This document shows, piece by piece, positions 8,970 to 17,162 of a stretch of DNA of 64,000 nucleotides. Numbering within the stretch: the first letter of the stretch is position 1; the number at the start of each line of letters is the position of its first letter. The notes beneath the pieces were generated by a model. The model was not told the DNA's origin, did no database searches, and was given only the letters and a program-made list of their open reading frames with translations. Position numbers and translations under genes: made by a program. Where the stretch lies: positions 1 to 64,000 of the forward strand of contig MGPE01000005.1 in NCBI GenBank assembly GCA_001797335.1. The letters are read 5' to 3'. The DNA comes from Deltaproteobacteria bacterium GWA2_38_16 (GTDB lineage: Bacteria; Bdellovibrionota; JACOXK01; 2-02-FULL-40-11).

Positions 8970-10263
8970 AGGCTTAGCAAAGCTTCCAGAACTTCGTAAG
9001 CGCATTCTTATTTCCATTTTATTATTAGCCGTATATCGGATTGGTGTTTTTGTGCCAGCTCCTGGAATTGATGTGCAAGCGCTGAGTTCTTTTTTTAAAA
9101 TGGCTCAAGGAACTATTTTTGGTTTTTTTAACCTTTTTTCTGGGGGAGCCTTGGAGCGTTTTTCTATTTTTTCTCTTGGAATCATGCCCTATATCAGCGC
9201 TTCTATTATCTTGCAGCTTTTAACAGTTGTTGTCCCTCACTTAGAACAGCTTTCTAAAGAAGGAGATTTGGGTCGGAAGAAAATTACCCAATATACACGT
9301 TACGGTACAATTCTTCTATGTATGGTTCAGGGATATGGAATTAGTGTGGGATTAGAAAGCATCCACGCTCCTGGAGGGGCTTCTGCAGTGATGCATCCAG
9401 GGCTTGCTTTTCGTCTTATGACAACCATTACGCTTGCCACAGGAACCGCATTTATTATGTGGTTGGGAGAACAAATTAGTGAGCGGGGGATAGGCAATGG
9501 AATTTCTTTGATTATCTTTGCGGGTATTGCTGCTCGGATCCCAGCCGGATTTATGAATTCCATACAATTTGTTAAAAGTGGTGAATGGAGTGTAATCAAA
9601 TTATTGATCATTGTTGGTTTTATGGTGGTTGTGATTGGATGCATTATTTTTATGGAAACGGCCCAAAGAAGAATCCCAGTGCAGTATGCTAAACGCATTG
9701 TGGGAAGAAAAATGTATGGAGGCCAAGCAACTCATTTACCTCTTAAAATTAATACCTCTGGTGTCATCCCTCCTATTTTTGCTTCTTCTTTAATTATGTT
9801 TCCAGCAACCATTGCGACATTTATTACCATCCCACTCTTGGCTAATCTGAAAGATTTTTTAAGCCCTGGTTCGATGATTTATAATTTATCTTATGTGGGA
9901 TTTATTGTCTTTTTTGCTTTTTTCTATACGGCTATTGTTTTTAAACCTCATGAAATTGCAGAAAATATGAAAAAATGGGGTGGATTTATTCCTGGCATTA
10001 GACCGGGACAAAATACGGCAGATTACATTGACCATGTTTTAGGAAGAATTACTTTTGGAGGTGCGTGTTATTTATCGGTTGTGTGTGTTTTGCCAACGAT
10101 TCTTTCTCAACAGGCCAATGTTCCTTTTTATTTTGGAGGAACTTCACTTTTAATTTTAATTGGAGTGGCCTTAGATACTGTTCAGCAAATAGAATCCCAT
10201 CTTCTCATGCGTAATTATGAAGGCTTTATCAAAGATACCAGACTGAAAGGTCGAAGGGGCTAG
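8956..10263 (+). CDS. secY: Sec translocon channel subunit SecY
   Basis: SecY forms the inner-membrane channel for secreted and membrane proteins together with SecE and SecG. About 435 residues with ten hydrophobic segments fit the family; LRKRILISILLLAVYRIGVFVPAPGI is the first, and FNLFSGGALERFSIFSLGIMPYI follows the plug region. The cytosolic loops carry QLSKEGDLGRKKI and the TQYTRYGT motif. I choose GTG 8956; a TTG directly before it (8953) is equally possible. Both lie inside rplO. The gene sits at the end of the spc operon. Confidence 0.97.
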   Translation: MSGIEGLAKLPELRKRILISILLLAVYRIGVFVPAPGIDVQALSSFFKMAQGTIFGFFNLFSGGALERFSIFSLGIMPYISASIILQLLTVVVPHLEQLSKEGDLGRKKITQYTRYGTILLCMVQGYGISVGLESIHAPGGASAVMHPGLAFRLMTTITLATGTAFIMWLGEQISERGIGNGISLIIFAGIAARIPAGFMNSIQFVKSGEWSVIKLLIIVGFMVVVIGCIIFMETAQRRIPVQYAKRIVGRKMYGGQATHLPLKINTSGVIPPIFASSLIMFPATIATFITIPLLANLKDFLSPGSMIYNLSYVGFIVFFAFFYTAIVFKPHEIAENMKKWGGFIPGIRPGQNTADYIDHVLGRITFGGACYLSVVCVLPTILSQQANVPFYFGGTSLLILIGVALDTVQQIESHLLMRNYEGFIKDTRLKGRRG

Positions 10264-10268
10264 TTTTA

Positions 10269-10913
10269 GTGCATTCGACCAGATTGATTTTGTTGGGGCC
10301 TCCAGGTGTTGGCAAAGGGACTCAAGCTAATTTCTTAGTCAAAGAATATTGTATCCCAAAAATTTCAACCGGAGATATGTTTCGAGAAGCCATTTCAAAG
10401 AAAACGGCTTTAGGAAAAACAGCGCAAGAGTTTATTCAGCAGGGAAAATTAGTTCCTGATGATGCAGTGATTCAGATGGTTCATCAAAGACTTAAAAATG
10501 CCGATTGTAAAAAAGGGTTTATTTTGGATGGATTTCCGAGAACCCTTGTTCAGGCAAAAGCGTTATCAGAAATTATTCCTATCGATGGAGTTATAAGCCT
10601 TATGGTAGATGAACAGGAGCTTATTCAAAGATTAGAGGGAAGAAGAACCTGTGTAGGATGTACAAAAATGTTTCATGCTACTTTTAGCCCTCCTAAAAAA
10701 GATAATGTATGTGATGATTGCGGAGGGGAGTTAGTTCAACGTCAAGATGATTACCGCGAAACCATTCAGAAACGCTTTGTAGAGTATAGAAACTTAACGA
10801 AGCCTCTTTTAAAATACTATGAAGAGCAAAAATTGTTAAAAGAAGTAAATGGCTTAGGAACGCCCGAAGAAATTTTTGAAAGGCTTCTTTTAATCTTAAA
10901 GCAGCCATCATGA
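10269..10913 (+). CDS. adk: Adenylate kinase, zinc-lid type
   Basis: Adenylate kinase interconverts ATP + AMP and 2 ADP in the cytosol. The 214-residue protein has the P-loop GPPGVGKGTQ near residue 9, the AMP-binding STGDMFREA and DGFPRT motifs, and a LID with two CxxC pairs (CVGC and CDDC), which in the long-form enzymes bind zinc. Start is GTG at 10269. It follows secY by five bases and overlaps map by four, the secY-adk-map order of many deltaproteobacteria and Gram-positives. Confidence 0.98.
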   Translation: MHSTRLILLGPPGVGKGTQANFLVKEYCIPKISTGDMFREAISKKTALGKTAQEFIQQGKLVPDDAVIQMVHQRLKNADCKKGFILDGFPRTLVQAKALSEIIPIDGVISLMVDEQELIQRLEGRRTCVGCTKMFHATFSPPKKDNVCDDCGGELVQRQDDYRETIQKRFVEYRNLTKPLLKYYEEQKLLKEVNGLGTPEEIFERLLLILKQPS

Positions 10914-11674
10914 TTATTCTTAAATCACCTCAAGAAATTTTAAAGATGAAAAAAAGTGGTCAAATCGTGGCAACGATTCTTTCGGAATTGAAAATGCAAG
11001 TTAAGCCCGGGGTTTCAACTCTTTTTTTAGATCAATTTGCAGATAAACTTATTCAAAAATTTAAAGTTAAATCGGCATTTAAGGGGTATAAAGGGTATAA
11101 ACATTCGTTATGTACCTCTATAAATGACGAAGTGGTTCATGGAATCCCTTCTGCAAAAAGGATTTTAAAAGAGGGAGATATTATTGGGATGGATTTTGGG
11201 GTTGTCTGTGACGGATATTATGGAGATGCTGCTATTTCAGTAGGAGTGGGAAATATTTCTGAAAAAGCTCAAAAACTTTTAAAAGTAACAGAAGAGTCAT
11301 TGTGGAAGGGAATTGAATATATTAAAGCAAAAAATTATTTATCCGATGTTTCTTGTTCCATTCAAAATTATGTTGAAAGTCATGGCTATTCTGTGGTTCG
11401 TGAATTTGTAGGGCATGGGATTGGGCAATCTTTACATGAAGATCCTCCTGTCCCTAATTATGGAGAGCCTCATCAGGGTGTGATACTTGAAGAGGGAATG
11501 GTATTGGCCATAGAGCCCATGGTGAATATGGGGAAATCCGGAGTTCGAATTTTAGAGGATGGATGGACAGTGGTGACGCTAGATCATAGTTTATCGGCCC
11601 ATTTTGAACATACTATTGCCATTACAGAAAAAGGTGCAGAGATATTAACCAAACGGGGGGAAGAAAATGCCTAA
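10910..11674 (+). CDS. map: Methionine aminopeptidase type I
   Basis: MetAP removes the initiator methionine from new proteins. The 254-residue sequence has the pita-bread metal ligands in the right order: aspartates in [15 protein letters not shown], histidine in FVGHGIG, glutamates in AIEPMV and in the HFEHTIAI segment. [11 protein letters not shown] is also conserved. The ATG overlaps the end of adk by four bases (ATGA), and its own end overlaps infA by eight, so the three genes are probably coupled. Confidence 0.98.
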   Translation: MIILKSPQEILKMKKSGQIVATILSELKMQVKPGVSTLFLDQFADKLIQKFKVKSAFKGYKGYKHSLCTSINDEVVHGIPSAKRILKEGDIIGMDFGVVCDGYYGDAAISVGVGNISEKAQKLLKVTEESLWKGIEYIKAKNYLSDVSCSIQNYVESHGYSVVREFVGHGIGQSLHEDPPVPNYGEPHQGVILEEGMVLAIEPMVNMGKSGVRILEDGWTVVTLDHSLSAHFEHTIAITEKGAEILTKRGEENA

Positions 11675-11885
11675 AGAAGATGCTATTGAGGTGGCCGGGA
11701 AAGTGACTGAACTTCTTCCCAATGCCAGATTTAGAGTGCTTTTGGATAATGGTCGGACCATTCTGGCCCATATTTCCGGGAAAATGAGGATGCATTATAT
11801 TAAGATATTGCCTGGAGATAAGGTCAGGATAGAGCTTTCACCCTACGATCTGACTCAGGGAAGGATTATTTATCGAGAGAAATAG
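11667..11885 (+). CDS. infA: Translation initiation factor IF-1
   Basis: IF-1, exactly 72 residues, is a single S1-like OB fold: [18 protein letters not shown], then [40 protein letters not shown], closely matching the family. It blocks the 30S A site during initiation. The ATG is eight bases inside map. After its stop there is a 73-base gap holding the promoter of the next unit. Confidence 0.99.
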   Translation: MPKEDAIEVAGKVTELLPNARFRVLLDNGRTILAHISGKMRMHYIKILPGDKVRIELSPYDLTQGRIIYREK

Positions 11886-11899
11886 GTGATTTAATAATG

Positions 11900-11927
11900 T
11901 TGACTTTGTGGTTAATATTTATATAAT
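11900..11927 (+). promoter_or_regulatory. Sigma-70 type promoter before rpmJ-rpsM-rpsK-rpsD-rpoA-rplQ
   Basis: TTGACT at 11900-11905 and a perfect TATAAT at 11922-11927 are separated by 16 bases. It lies in the only sizeable gap within the ribosomal block and would give the alpha operon its own supply of message in addition to read-through from upstream. Confidence 0.7.
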
Positions 11928-11958
11928 ATCACGTTTTTCTAAATAGTTAAAAAAAACG

Positions 11959-12072
11959 ATGAAAGTACGTTCTTCAGTTAAAAAGATTTGTGCGAAATGC
12001 AAAGTTATACGGCGAAAAAATGTCGTTCGGGTGATTTGCTCTAACCAAAAACATAAACAAAGGCAAGGATAA
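11959..12072 (+). CDS. rpmJ: 50S ribosomal protein L36, zinc-binding form
   Basis: This 37-residue gene reads [20 protein letters not shown] and ends [10 protein letters not shown]. Cysteines 11, 14 and 27 and histidine 32 are the zinc ligands of the usual L36. L36 is the smallest 50S protein and supports the tunnel base near the GTPase centre. Its position between infA and rpsM is conserved across bacteria. The ATG lies 31 bases downstream of the promoter -10 box. Confidence 0.97.
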   Translation: MKVRSSVKKICAKCKVIRRKNVVRVICSNQKHKQRQG

Positions 12073-12096
12073 TAAGCCTAGAAAATAGGAAAAATA

Positions 12097-12483
12097 ATGG
12101 CACGGATAGCGGGTGTTGATTTACCCAGAAATAAAAGAGTAGAAGTGGGATTAACCTATATTTATGGTATTGGACAATCTACTTCCAAAAAAATATTACA
12201 AGAAGCTAAAATTGATCCAAATCTAAAGACAGATAAGCTCACAGAAGAAAACGTTTCAAAGCTAAGAGAAATTATTGAAAAAAGACATGCCGTTGAAGGG
12301 GATTTGAGACGGCAAGTGTCTATGAATATTAAGCGTTTAGTTGATTTAGGTGCCTATCGTGGATTGCGACATCGAAAAAATTTACCGGTCAGAGGTCAAC
12401 GAACCAGGTCTAATTCTCGAACTCGGAAAGGACCTCGTAAAACCGTAGCAGTTAAAAAATCCATTAAAGCAATGAAGGGATAA
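12097..12483 (+). CDS. rpsM: 30S ribosomal protein S13
   Basis: S13 of 128 residues: [25 protein letters not shown] is the conserved helix-hairpin-helix start, and [25 protein letters not shown] the basic tail that reaches the P-site tRNA and the bridge to the 50S subunit. TAGGAAAAATA precedes the ATG. It begins the alpha cluster (rpsM, rpsK, rpsD, rpoA, rplQ). Confidence 0.98.
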   Translation: MARIAGVDLPRNKRVEVGLTYIYGIGQSTSKKILQEAKIDPNLKTDKLTEENVSKLREIIEKRHAVEGDLRRQVSMNIKRLVDLGAYRGLRHRKNLPVRGQRTRSNSRTRKGPRKTVAVKKSIKAMKG

Positions 12484-12489
12484 GATAAA

Positions 12490-12939
12490 ATGGCAGAAGA
12501 AACTCAGCAAACGCCTCAAGAACCACAAGCTTCTGAAGGCAAAGAAACTAAAAAAGTAAAAACGCCTAAAAAGAAAAAAATAAAAGTAAATATTCCTTCA
12601 GGAAATGCCTATGTTCACGCTTCTTTTAATAATACAATTATTACCATTACTGATCCTAAAGGAGACGTGGTAGCTTGGTCGACCGCAGGTTCTAAGGGAT
12701 TTAAGGGATCACGAAAGGGGACTCCCTTTGCAGCACAGGTAGCCGCAGAAGATGCAGCCAGAAAAGCAGTTGAAGCCTGTGGAATGAAAATAGTTAATGT
12801 GATGGTCAGTGGTCCTGGGAGCGGGAGAGAATCTTCCTTAAGAGCCTTGCAAGCAGCAGGATTGAGGATTGCCTTTATTAAGGATATTACACCGATTCCT
12901 CATAATGGATGTCGGCCATCTAAAAGAAGGAGAGTCTAG
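12490..12939 (+). CDS. rpsK: 30S ribosomal protein S11
   Basis: The S11 core starts around residue 37 ([18 protein letters not shown]) and includes [22 protein letters not shown] and the C-terminal [18 protein letters not shown]11 forms part of the mRNA exit platform. At 149 residues it is about 20 longer than usual because of an acidic-then-lysine-rich N-terminal extension ([20 protein letters not shown]). The extension has the same base and codon character as the core, so I keep the ATG at 12490. Confidence 0.97.
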   Translation: MAEETQQTPQEPQASEGKETKKVKTPKKKKIKVNIPSGNAYVHASFNNTIITITDPKGDVVAWSTAGSKGFKGSRKGTPFAAQVAAEDAARKAVEACGMKIVNVMVSGPGSGRESSLRALQAAGLRIAFIKDITPIPHNGCRPSKRRRV

Positions 12940-13565
12940 TGGGAGTGTTTCATGGATCGGCATGTAGCCATTGTCGACGAGAGAATTTAAAATTATTTTT
13001 AAAAGGGGACCGTTGTTATACAGAGAAATGTGCTTTTGAGCGACGTGCTTATCCGCCGGGGCAACATGGACAAAATCGAACCAAATTTTCTGAATTTGCA
13101 TTGCAATTACGGGAAAAACAAAAAGTTCGAAGACTTTATGGTCTTTTAGAAAAACAGTTTAAGAATTATGTTGGAAAAGCATTAAAAGAAACAGGAGTAA
13201 CAGGAGAAAAACTTCTGACCAATTTGGAAAGACGATTGGATGATGTAGTGTATAAAATGGGTTTTGCCAATTCACGATTGCAGGCAAGACAATTGGTGTC
13301 GCATGGGCATTTTTTGGTGAATGGGAAAAAAGTCACTATCCCTTCTTTTTTATTAAAAGAGACCGATGTGATTCAAGTACGTGAAAAAAGTAGAACCAGT
13401 ACGGCTATTTTAGCGGCTATAGACAGTGTTAAGCGAAGAGAAATCCCCCAATGGTTAGAATTAGATGCGCCGAATTTTAAAGGAACTGTAAAGCAACTCC
13501 CGAAGAGGGCAGATATTATGGTTCCTATTCAAGAAAATCTTATTGTTGAGTATTATTCAAGATAA
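12939..13565 (+). CDS. rpsD: 30S ribosomal protein S4, zinc-finger form
   Basis: S4 begins 16S folding and acts in decoding accuracy. The 208-residue protein has the N-terminal domain with four cysteines (9, 12, 26 and 31, in CSHC and CYTEKC), a zinc-binding arrangement, then YPPGQHG, the S4 RNA-binding domain (NLERRLDDVVYKMGFANSRLQARQLV, HGHFLVNGKKV), and the conserved end ENLIVEYYSR. Start is GTG at 12939, sharing its G with the rpsK TAG stop; this gives the expected length. Confidence 0.97.
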   Translation: MGVFHGSACSHCRRENLKLFLKGDRCYTEKCAFERRAYPPGQHGQNRTKFSEFALQLREKQKVRRLYGLLEKQFKNYVGKALKETGVTGEKLLTNLERRLDDVVYKMGFANSRLQARQLVSHGHFLVNGKKVTIPSFLLKETDVIQVREKSRTSTAILAAIDSVKRREIPQWLELDAPNFKGTVKQLPKRADIMVPIQENLIVEYYSR

Positions 13566-13584
13566 ATATTGAGGAGGAAAGTAT

Positions 13585-14613
13585 ATGTATAATGTGTGGA
13601 GAGATCTGATTAAACCTAAAAAGGTAGATGTTATTTCTGAGAAAAATTTATCCAATGTATTTGGAAAATTTGAAATTCGGCCTTTAGAACGAGGCTATGG
13701 AATTACATTGGGAAATTCATTAAGAAGAATATTGCTGGCATCGCTTTCTGGGGCAGCCATTACCTCTGTTCGTTTTGAAGGGGTTCTTCATGAATTTTCA
13801 ACCATTCCGGATGTAACAGAAGATGTGACAGATATTATTTTAAATTTAAAAGAAGTACGTTTTAAAATGGAAATTGGTACCACTAAAGTCCTTCGCATTG
13901 AAAAAGAAGGTGCTGGAGAAGTAACTGCTAAAGATATTTTAACAGATGGAACTGTAGAAATTCTAACTCCGAATCAGCATATTGCAACTCTCGGAAAGGG
14001 AGCAAAATTTAATGTGATGCTTACGATTAAACGAGGGCGTGGTTATGTTCCTGCAGAACAAAATAAATCTTCGGAAGATCCTATTGGATCTATTGCGGTA
14101 GATTCATTTTTTTCTCCGGTTAGAAAAGTAAATTATACAGTAACCAATGCTCGGGTGGCTCAGGTGACCGATTACGATGCATTAACCTTAGAAGTGTGGA
14201 CAGATGGGTCTATTTCTCCTCAAGATGCGGTTGGGGTTGGTTCAAAAATATTAAAGGATCAGCTTCAAGTATTTATTAATTTTGATGAAACAGAAGAACC
14301 TGTAGTTGAAGAAACGGCTCAAACTGTTCAAAGTACAGTGAATGAAAATTTATATAAAAGTGTTGATGAGCTAGAGCTATCGGTTCGGTCTGCCAATTGT
14401 CTTAAGAATGCTGAGATTCATTTAATTGGTGAATTGGTTCAAAAAACAGAACCAGAGATGTTAAAAACCAAAAATTTTGGTCGGAAATCTTTAAATGAGA
14501 TTAAAGAAATCTTAACCCAAATGGGACTTCACCTGGGAATGAAAATTGAAAGTTTTCCAGACCCTGAAGTCATTGCCCGATTAAAAGAAAAGAAAGAAAA
14601 AGAACAAGTATAA
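13585..14613 (+). CDS. rpoA: RNA polymerase alpha subunit
   Basis: Alpha dimerises to nucleate RNA polymerase assembly and its C-terminal domain contacts UP elements and activators. The 342-residue protein has the N-terminal domain ([42 protein letters not shown]), a linker around residues 230-255, and a C-terminal domain with [23 protein letters not shown] and [15 protein letters not shown] strong GAGGAGG ribosome site lies eight bases before the ATG, unlike the weak sites of most neighbours, in keeping with a need for independent translation. Confidence 0.99.
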   Translation: MYNVWRDLIKPKKVDVISEKNLSNVFGKFEIRPLERGYGITLGNSLRRILLASLSGAAITSVRFEGVLHEFSTIPDVTEDVTDIILNLKEVRFKMEIGTTKVLRIEKEGAGEVTAKDILTDGTVEILTPNQHIATLGKGAKFNVMLTIKRGRGYVPAEQNKSSEDPIGSIAVDSFFSPVRKVNYTVTNARVAQVTDYDALTLEVWTDGSISPQDAVGVGSKILKDQLQVFINFDETEEPVVEETAQTVQSTVNENLYKSVDELELSVRSANCLKNAEIHLIGELVQKTEPEMLKTKNFGRKSLNEIKEILTQMGLHLGMKIESFPDPEVIARLKEKKEKEQV

Positions 14614-14628
14614 AGTAAAGGTTGGTTT

Positions 14629-15246
14629 ATGCGTCATCAAGTATTAAGAGGTAAATTAGGGATACCTTCGGATCATCGAAAAGCGATGCTCAGAAATATG
14701 CTTTTGTCACTTTTAAAACATGAGCGTATTCAAACCACCATTGCCAGAGCTAAACAATTAAAACGTTTTGCAGAACCGGTAATTGAACTTGGAAAAGTGG
14801 GAAGTCTCCATGCAAAAAAACAGGTTCGAAAGCTGGTCCATGAAAAAGAAGCTTTTCATAAATTGTTTACTGTGTATGGCCCTCGTTTTAAAGATCGACA
14901 GGGCGGATATACTCGAATTTTTCATTTAGGACTTCGGGTGGGCGATGGTGCTCAAATGAGCTTAATTGAAATTCTACCAGATCCTTCCAAGGAAAATGAG
15001 CCCAGAATTATTCGTACAAAACGACCCGAAACAGAAGAAGAAAAATTAAAGGCCGAAGAAACAAAAAAATCTAAAAAAGAAGCAAAAAAACAAGATAAGC
15101 ATTTGAAAAAACAAGAAGCCACGGCCCAAGAAGAATCTAGACGAGCTCATCAAACCAAAGATATAACCCATTCTCATGTTTCCCAAGGTCGAAAAACTGA
15201 TAAAGGGACAGGGCGTAGTAGTAGTTCCAAAAAAGGCATTTCTTAA
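14629..15246 (+). CDS. rplQ: 50S ribosomal protein L17 with long charged tail
   Basis: Residues 1 to about 125 are a normal L17 (MRHQVLRGKLGIPSDHRKAM, RNMLLSLLKHERIQTTIARAK, then GGYTRIFHLGLRVGDGAQM and IEILPD). The protein is 205 residues, some 80 longer than the E. coli form, owing to a low-complexity tail rich in Lys, Glu, Gln and Ser (for example KKSKKEAKKQDKHLKKQEA) that is probably disordered and on the 50S surface. Last gene of the alpha operon. Confidence 0.96.
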   Translation: MRHQVLRGKLGIPSDHRKAMLRNMLLSLLKHERIQTTIARAKQLKRFAEPVIELGKVGSLHAKKQVRKLVHEKEAFHKLFTVYGPRFKDRQGGYTRIFHLGLRVGDGAQMSLIEILPDPSKENEPRIIRTKRPETEEEKLKAEETKKSKKEAKKQDKHLKKQEATAQEESRRAHQTKDITHSHVSQGRKTDKGTGRSSSSKKGIS

Positions 15247-15250
15247 AAAC

Positions 15251-15279
15251 TTGTTTTTTCTCATTTTTTAGGGTATATT
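15251..15279 (+). promoter_or_regulatory. Possible promoter after rplQ
   Basis: TTGTTT at 15251-15256 and TATATT at 15274-15279 with a 17-base spacer lie just after rplQ and could drive the small ORF at 15340. A short inverted repeat (AATCTG-TGAG-CAGATT, 15284-15299) follows, which could instead be a weak terminator. The 264 bases between rplQ and carD hold only these signals and the small ORF. Confidence 0.35.
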
Positions 15280-15339
15280 GCTTAATCTGTGAGCAGATTT
15301 TAACCCCTCTCCTGCCTACATAAAAGGAGTACTTATCTT

Positions 15340-15453
15340 ATGAAAGCAAGAACTATTGCAGCCTTTATCTTTTTATTCCTAGTAGGGATAGTGACCAGTG
15401 CACCGATTGGGAAAATTTTTCCTCCTCCTCCCTGGGGTGATGTAGGAATTTAG
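15340..15453 (+). CDS. 37-residue secreted or membrane micropeptide
   Basis: A short ORF with a good ribosome site (AAAAGGAGT, about nine bases before the ATG). The peptide starts MKARTIAAFIFLFLVGIVTSA, a classic signal peptide or single membrane helix, and ends IGKIFPPPPWGDVGI. If cleaved after SA only about 16 residues with a four-proline run would remain. I do not recognise a family. It fits neatly between rplQ and carD, and the ribosome site and signal-like start favour a real gene, but its shortness means chance cannot be ruled out. Confidence 0.55.
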   Translation: MKARTIAAFIFLFLVGIVTSAPIGKIFPPPPWGDVGI

Positions 15454-15510
15454 GGAATTAAATAGACTTTTCTGATGCGTTGTGTTATAAAAACGCTTTC
15501 TTAGGGGTGT

Positions 15511-16002
15511 ATGATGATGTTTAAAATTGGAGATAATGCTGTATATCCTGCTCACGGGGTGGGGGTTATTAAAGCAATAGAAACCCGTGAAATCTCAGGG
15601 AAAAAACAGTCTTTTTATATCTTAAAAATCCTAGATAACGATATGACCATTATGGTTCCAACCGATAATGTGGAATCTGTGGGGTTAAGAGAAGTCATCT
15701 CTCGAAGAGAAGTGACAGCAATCTTTAAGATTTTAAGGAAACGAAAAGTAAAACTTGATCATCAAACCTGGAATCGTAGATACCGTGAATACATGGAAAA
15801 AATAAAAACGGGATCTGTCTATGAAATTGCAGCCGTATTAAGAGATTTATTTTTACTGAAAGTAGAAAAAGAGCTTTCTTTTGGGGAACGAAAAATGTTG
15901 GATACAGCTCGGAGCCTTTTAGTGAAGGAATTATCGTTAGCCCGAAGAGTTAAAGAAGAGCTTGTCGAAAAAGAAATTAAAAAAATATTTAAAACAGCTT
16001 AA
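15511..16002 (+). CDS. carD: CarD/CdnL-type RNA polymerase-binding regulator
   Basis: The 163-residue protein opens FKIGDNAVYPAHGVGVIKAIETREI, the Tudor-like RNA polymerase-interacting domain of CarD/CdnL, followed by MTIMVPTDNVESVGLREV. The second half (residues 60-160) is helical and basic, with the NRRYREYMEKIKTGS and ELSFGERKMLDTARSLLVKEL segments of the DNA-binding domain. Members stabilise open promoter complexes at rRNA and other housekeeping promoters. Three consecutive ATG codons occur at 15511-15519; the exact start is uncertain by two residues. The stop overlaps ispDF by one base. Confidence 0.93.
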   Translation: MMMFKIGDNAVYPAHGVGVIKAIETREISGKKQSFYILKILDNDMTIMVPTDNVESVGLREVISRREVTAIFKILRKRKVKLDHQTWNRRYREYMEKIKTGSVYEIAAVLRDLFLLKVEKELSFGERKMLDTARSLLVKELSLARRVKEELVEKEIKKIFKTA

Positions 16003-17162
16003 TGGCAAATTTTGCAGTTATTGTTTGCGCCGGTCAAAGTACTCGCTTTTTAGCTTCCTCTTCTCCCAATTATCTTAAGAAACAATATATAGAAATAGAA
16101 GGAGTTCCCCTGTGGGTGAAAGCAGCTCTTCCCTTTCAGGCTTCTTCTTGTATAGATAAAATTCTAATTGTGTGTTTGGCTGAAGATGTTTTAAATGTCC
16201 AATCACAGCTTCCCCAGTATTCTCTTTCAAAAGTAGTGAGTGTTGTTTCTGGAGGTGAACAAAGACAAGATTCCGTGTACGAAGGATTAAAGTGGATCCA
16301 AAGCCATCAAGAATCGTGTGAATATGTTTTCATCCATGATGGTGCCCGTCCTTATGTGATGGGAACACTCATTCAAAGACTTTGGGATGAAAGAAAAAAT
16401 GGGGGTGTGATTCCGGTTATTTCAGTTACGGATACGCTTAAGTCCATAGAAGGTGAGTGGGTAAAGACAACCCTTGATCGTTCCACTATTGCTCGTGTTC
16501 AAACTCCTCAACTTTTTTTGTATGCCTGGATTTGGGAAGGATTTCAGTGGCTAAAAGAACATCCTCAAAAAGTCACCGATGAATCCACTATTTTAGAGCT
16601 TATGGGAAAAAAGATAAAAACCATTTTGGGTGAAGAAGAAAATATAAAGATTACTGTGCCTCAAGATTTACCTAAAGATCAGGGTATACAAATAGGGCAA
16701 GGGATGGATGTCCACCCTTTTTGTGAAGGAAGTCAAATTGTCTTAGGAGGAATAAATATCCCTTATTCAAAAAGCTTAAAAGGACATTCTGACGCCGATG
16801 TGTTAACCCACGCTATGTGTGATGCTGTGTTGGGAGGAGCTGGATTAGAGGATATCGGGACTTTTTTCCCAGATAATGATCCTCAATATAAAAATATTTC
16901 AAGTCTTATCCTTTTAGAGAAAGTCGTGGACAAGATAGAGGCAAGTGGTTATAAAATTAATCATATTGATGCGACGGTATTGGCCCAAATGCCAAAAATT
17001 AAACCGTATGTGCAAGAAATGAAAATTTGTTTGGCTAAAGTCATGAAACTATCACCTTCTCACATTGCCATTAAAGCGACTACTACGGAAAAGTTAGGTT
17101 TTATTGGACGAGAAGAAGGAATGGCGGCCATGGCAATAGCCACTCTCAGGAAAAAAGTGTGA
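16002..17162 (+). CDS. ispDF: Bifunctional IspD/IspF isoprenoid enzyme
   Basis: One 386-residue chain carries two steps of the MEP pathway for isopentenyl diphosphate. Residues 1-225 are IspD (MEP cytidylyltransferase): AVIVCAGQSTRF, a glycine-rich CTP loop, SGGEQRQDSVYEGL, and FIHDGARPYV. Residues 229-386 are IspF (MECDP synthase): IGQGMDVHPF with its metal-binding Asp and His, LKGHSDADVLTHAMCDA-LGGAGLEDIG, and IKATTTEKLGF. The intervening step (IspE) is not in the window. Fusions like this are known in alpha- and epsilonproteobacteria and some others. In E. coli the two are separate genes. Confidence 0.95.
   Translation: MANFAVIVCAGQSTRFLASSSPNYLKKQYIEIEGVPLWVKAALPFQASSCIDKILIVCLAEDVLNVQSQLPQYSLSKVVSVVSGGEQRQDSVYEGLKWIQSHQESCEYVFIHDGARPYVMGTLIQRLWDERKNGGVIPVISVTDTLKSIEGEWVKTTLDRSTIARVQTPQLFLYAWIWEGFQWLKEHPQKVTDESTILELMGKKIKTILGEEENIKITVPQDLPKDQGIQIGQGMDVHPFCEGSQIVLGGINIPYSKSLKGHSDADVLTHAMCDAVLGGAGLEDIGTFFPDNDPQYKNISSLILLEKVVDKIEASGYKINHIDATVLAQMPKIKPYVQEMKICLAKVMKLSPSHIAIKATTTEKLGFIGREEGMAAMAIATLRKKV

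Noticed and set aside
9327-9698. 123-residue antisense ORF within secY
   Set aside because: No ribosome site or promoter; it mirrors the hydrophobic coding strand. The same applies to antisense ORFs within pgpH (36061-36375), the diguanylate cyclase (25288-25608) and rpsJ/rplC (264-605).
15284-15299. Strong terminator after rplQ
   Set aside because: The stem is only six pairs with a weak T-run; not convincing as a terminator.
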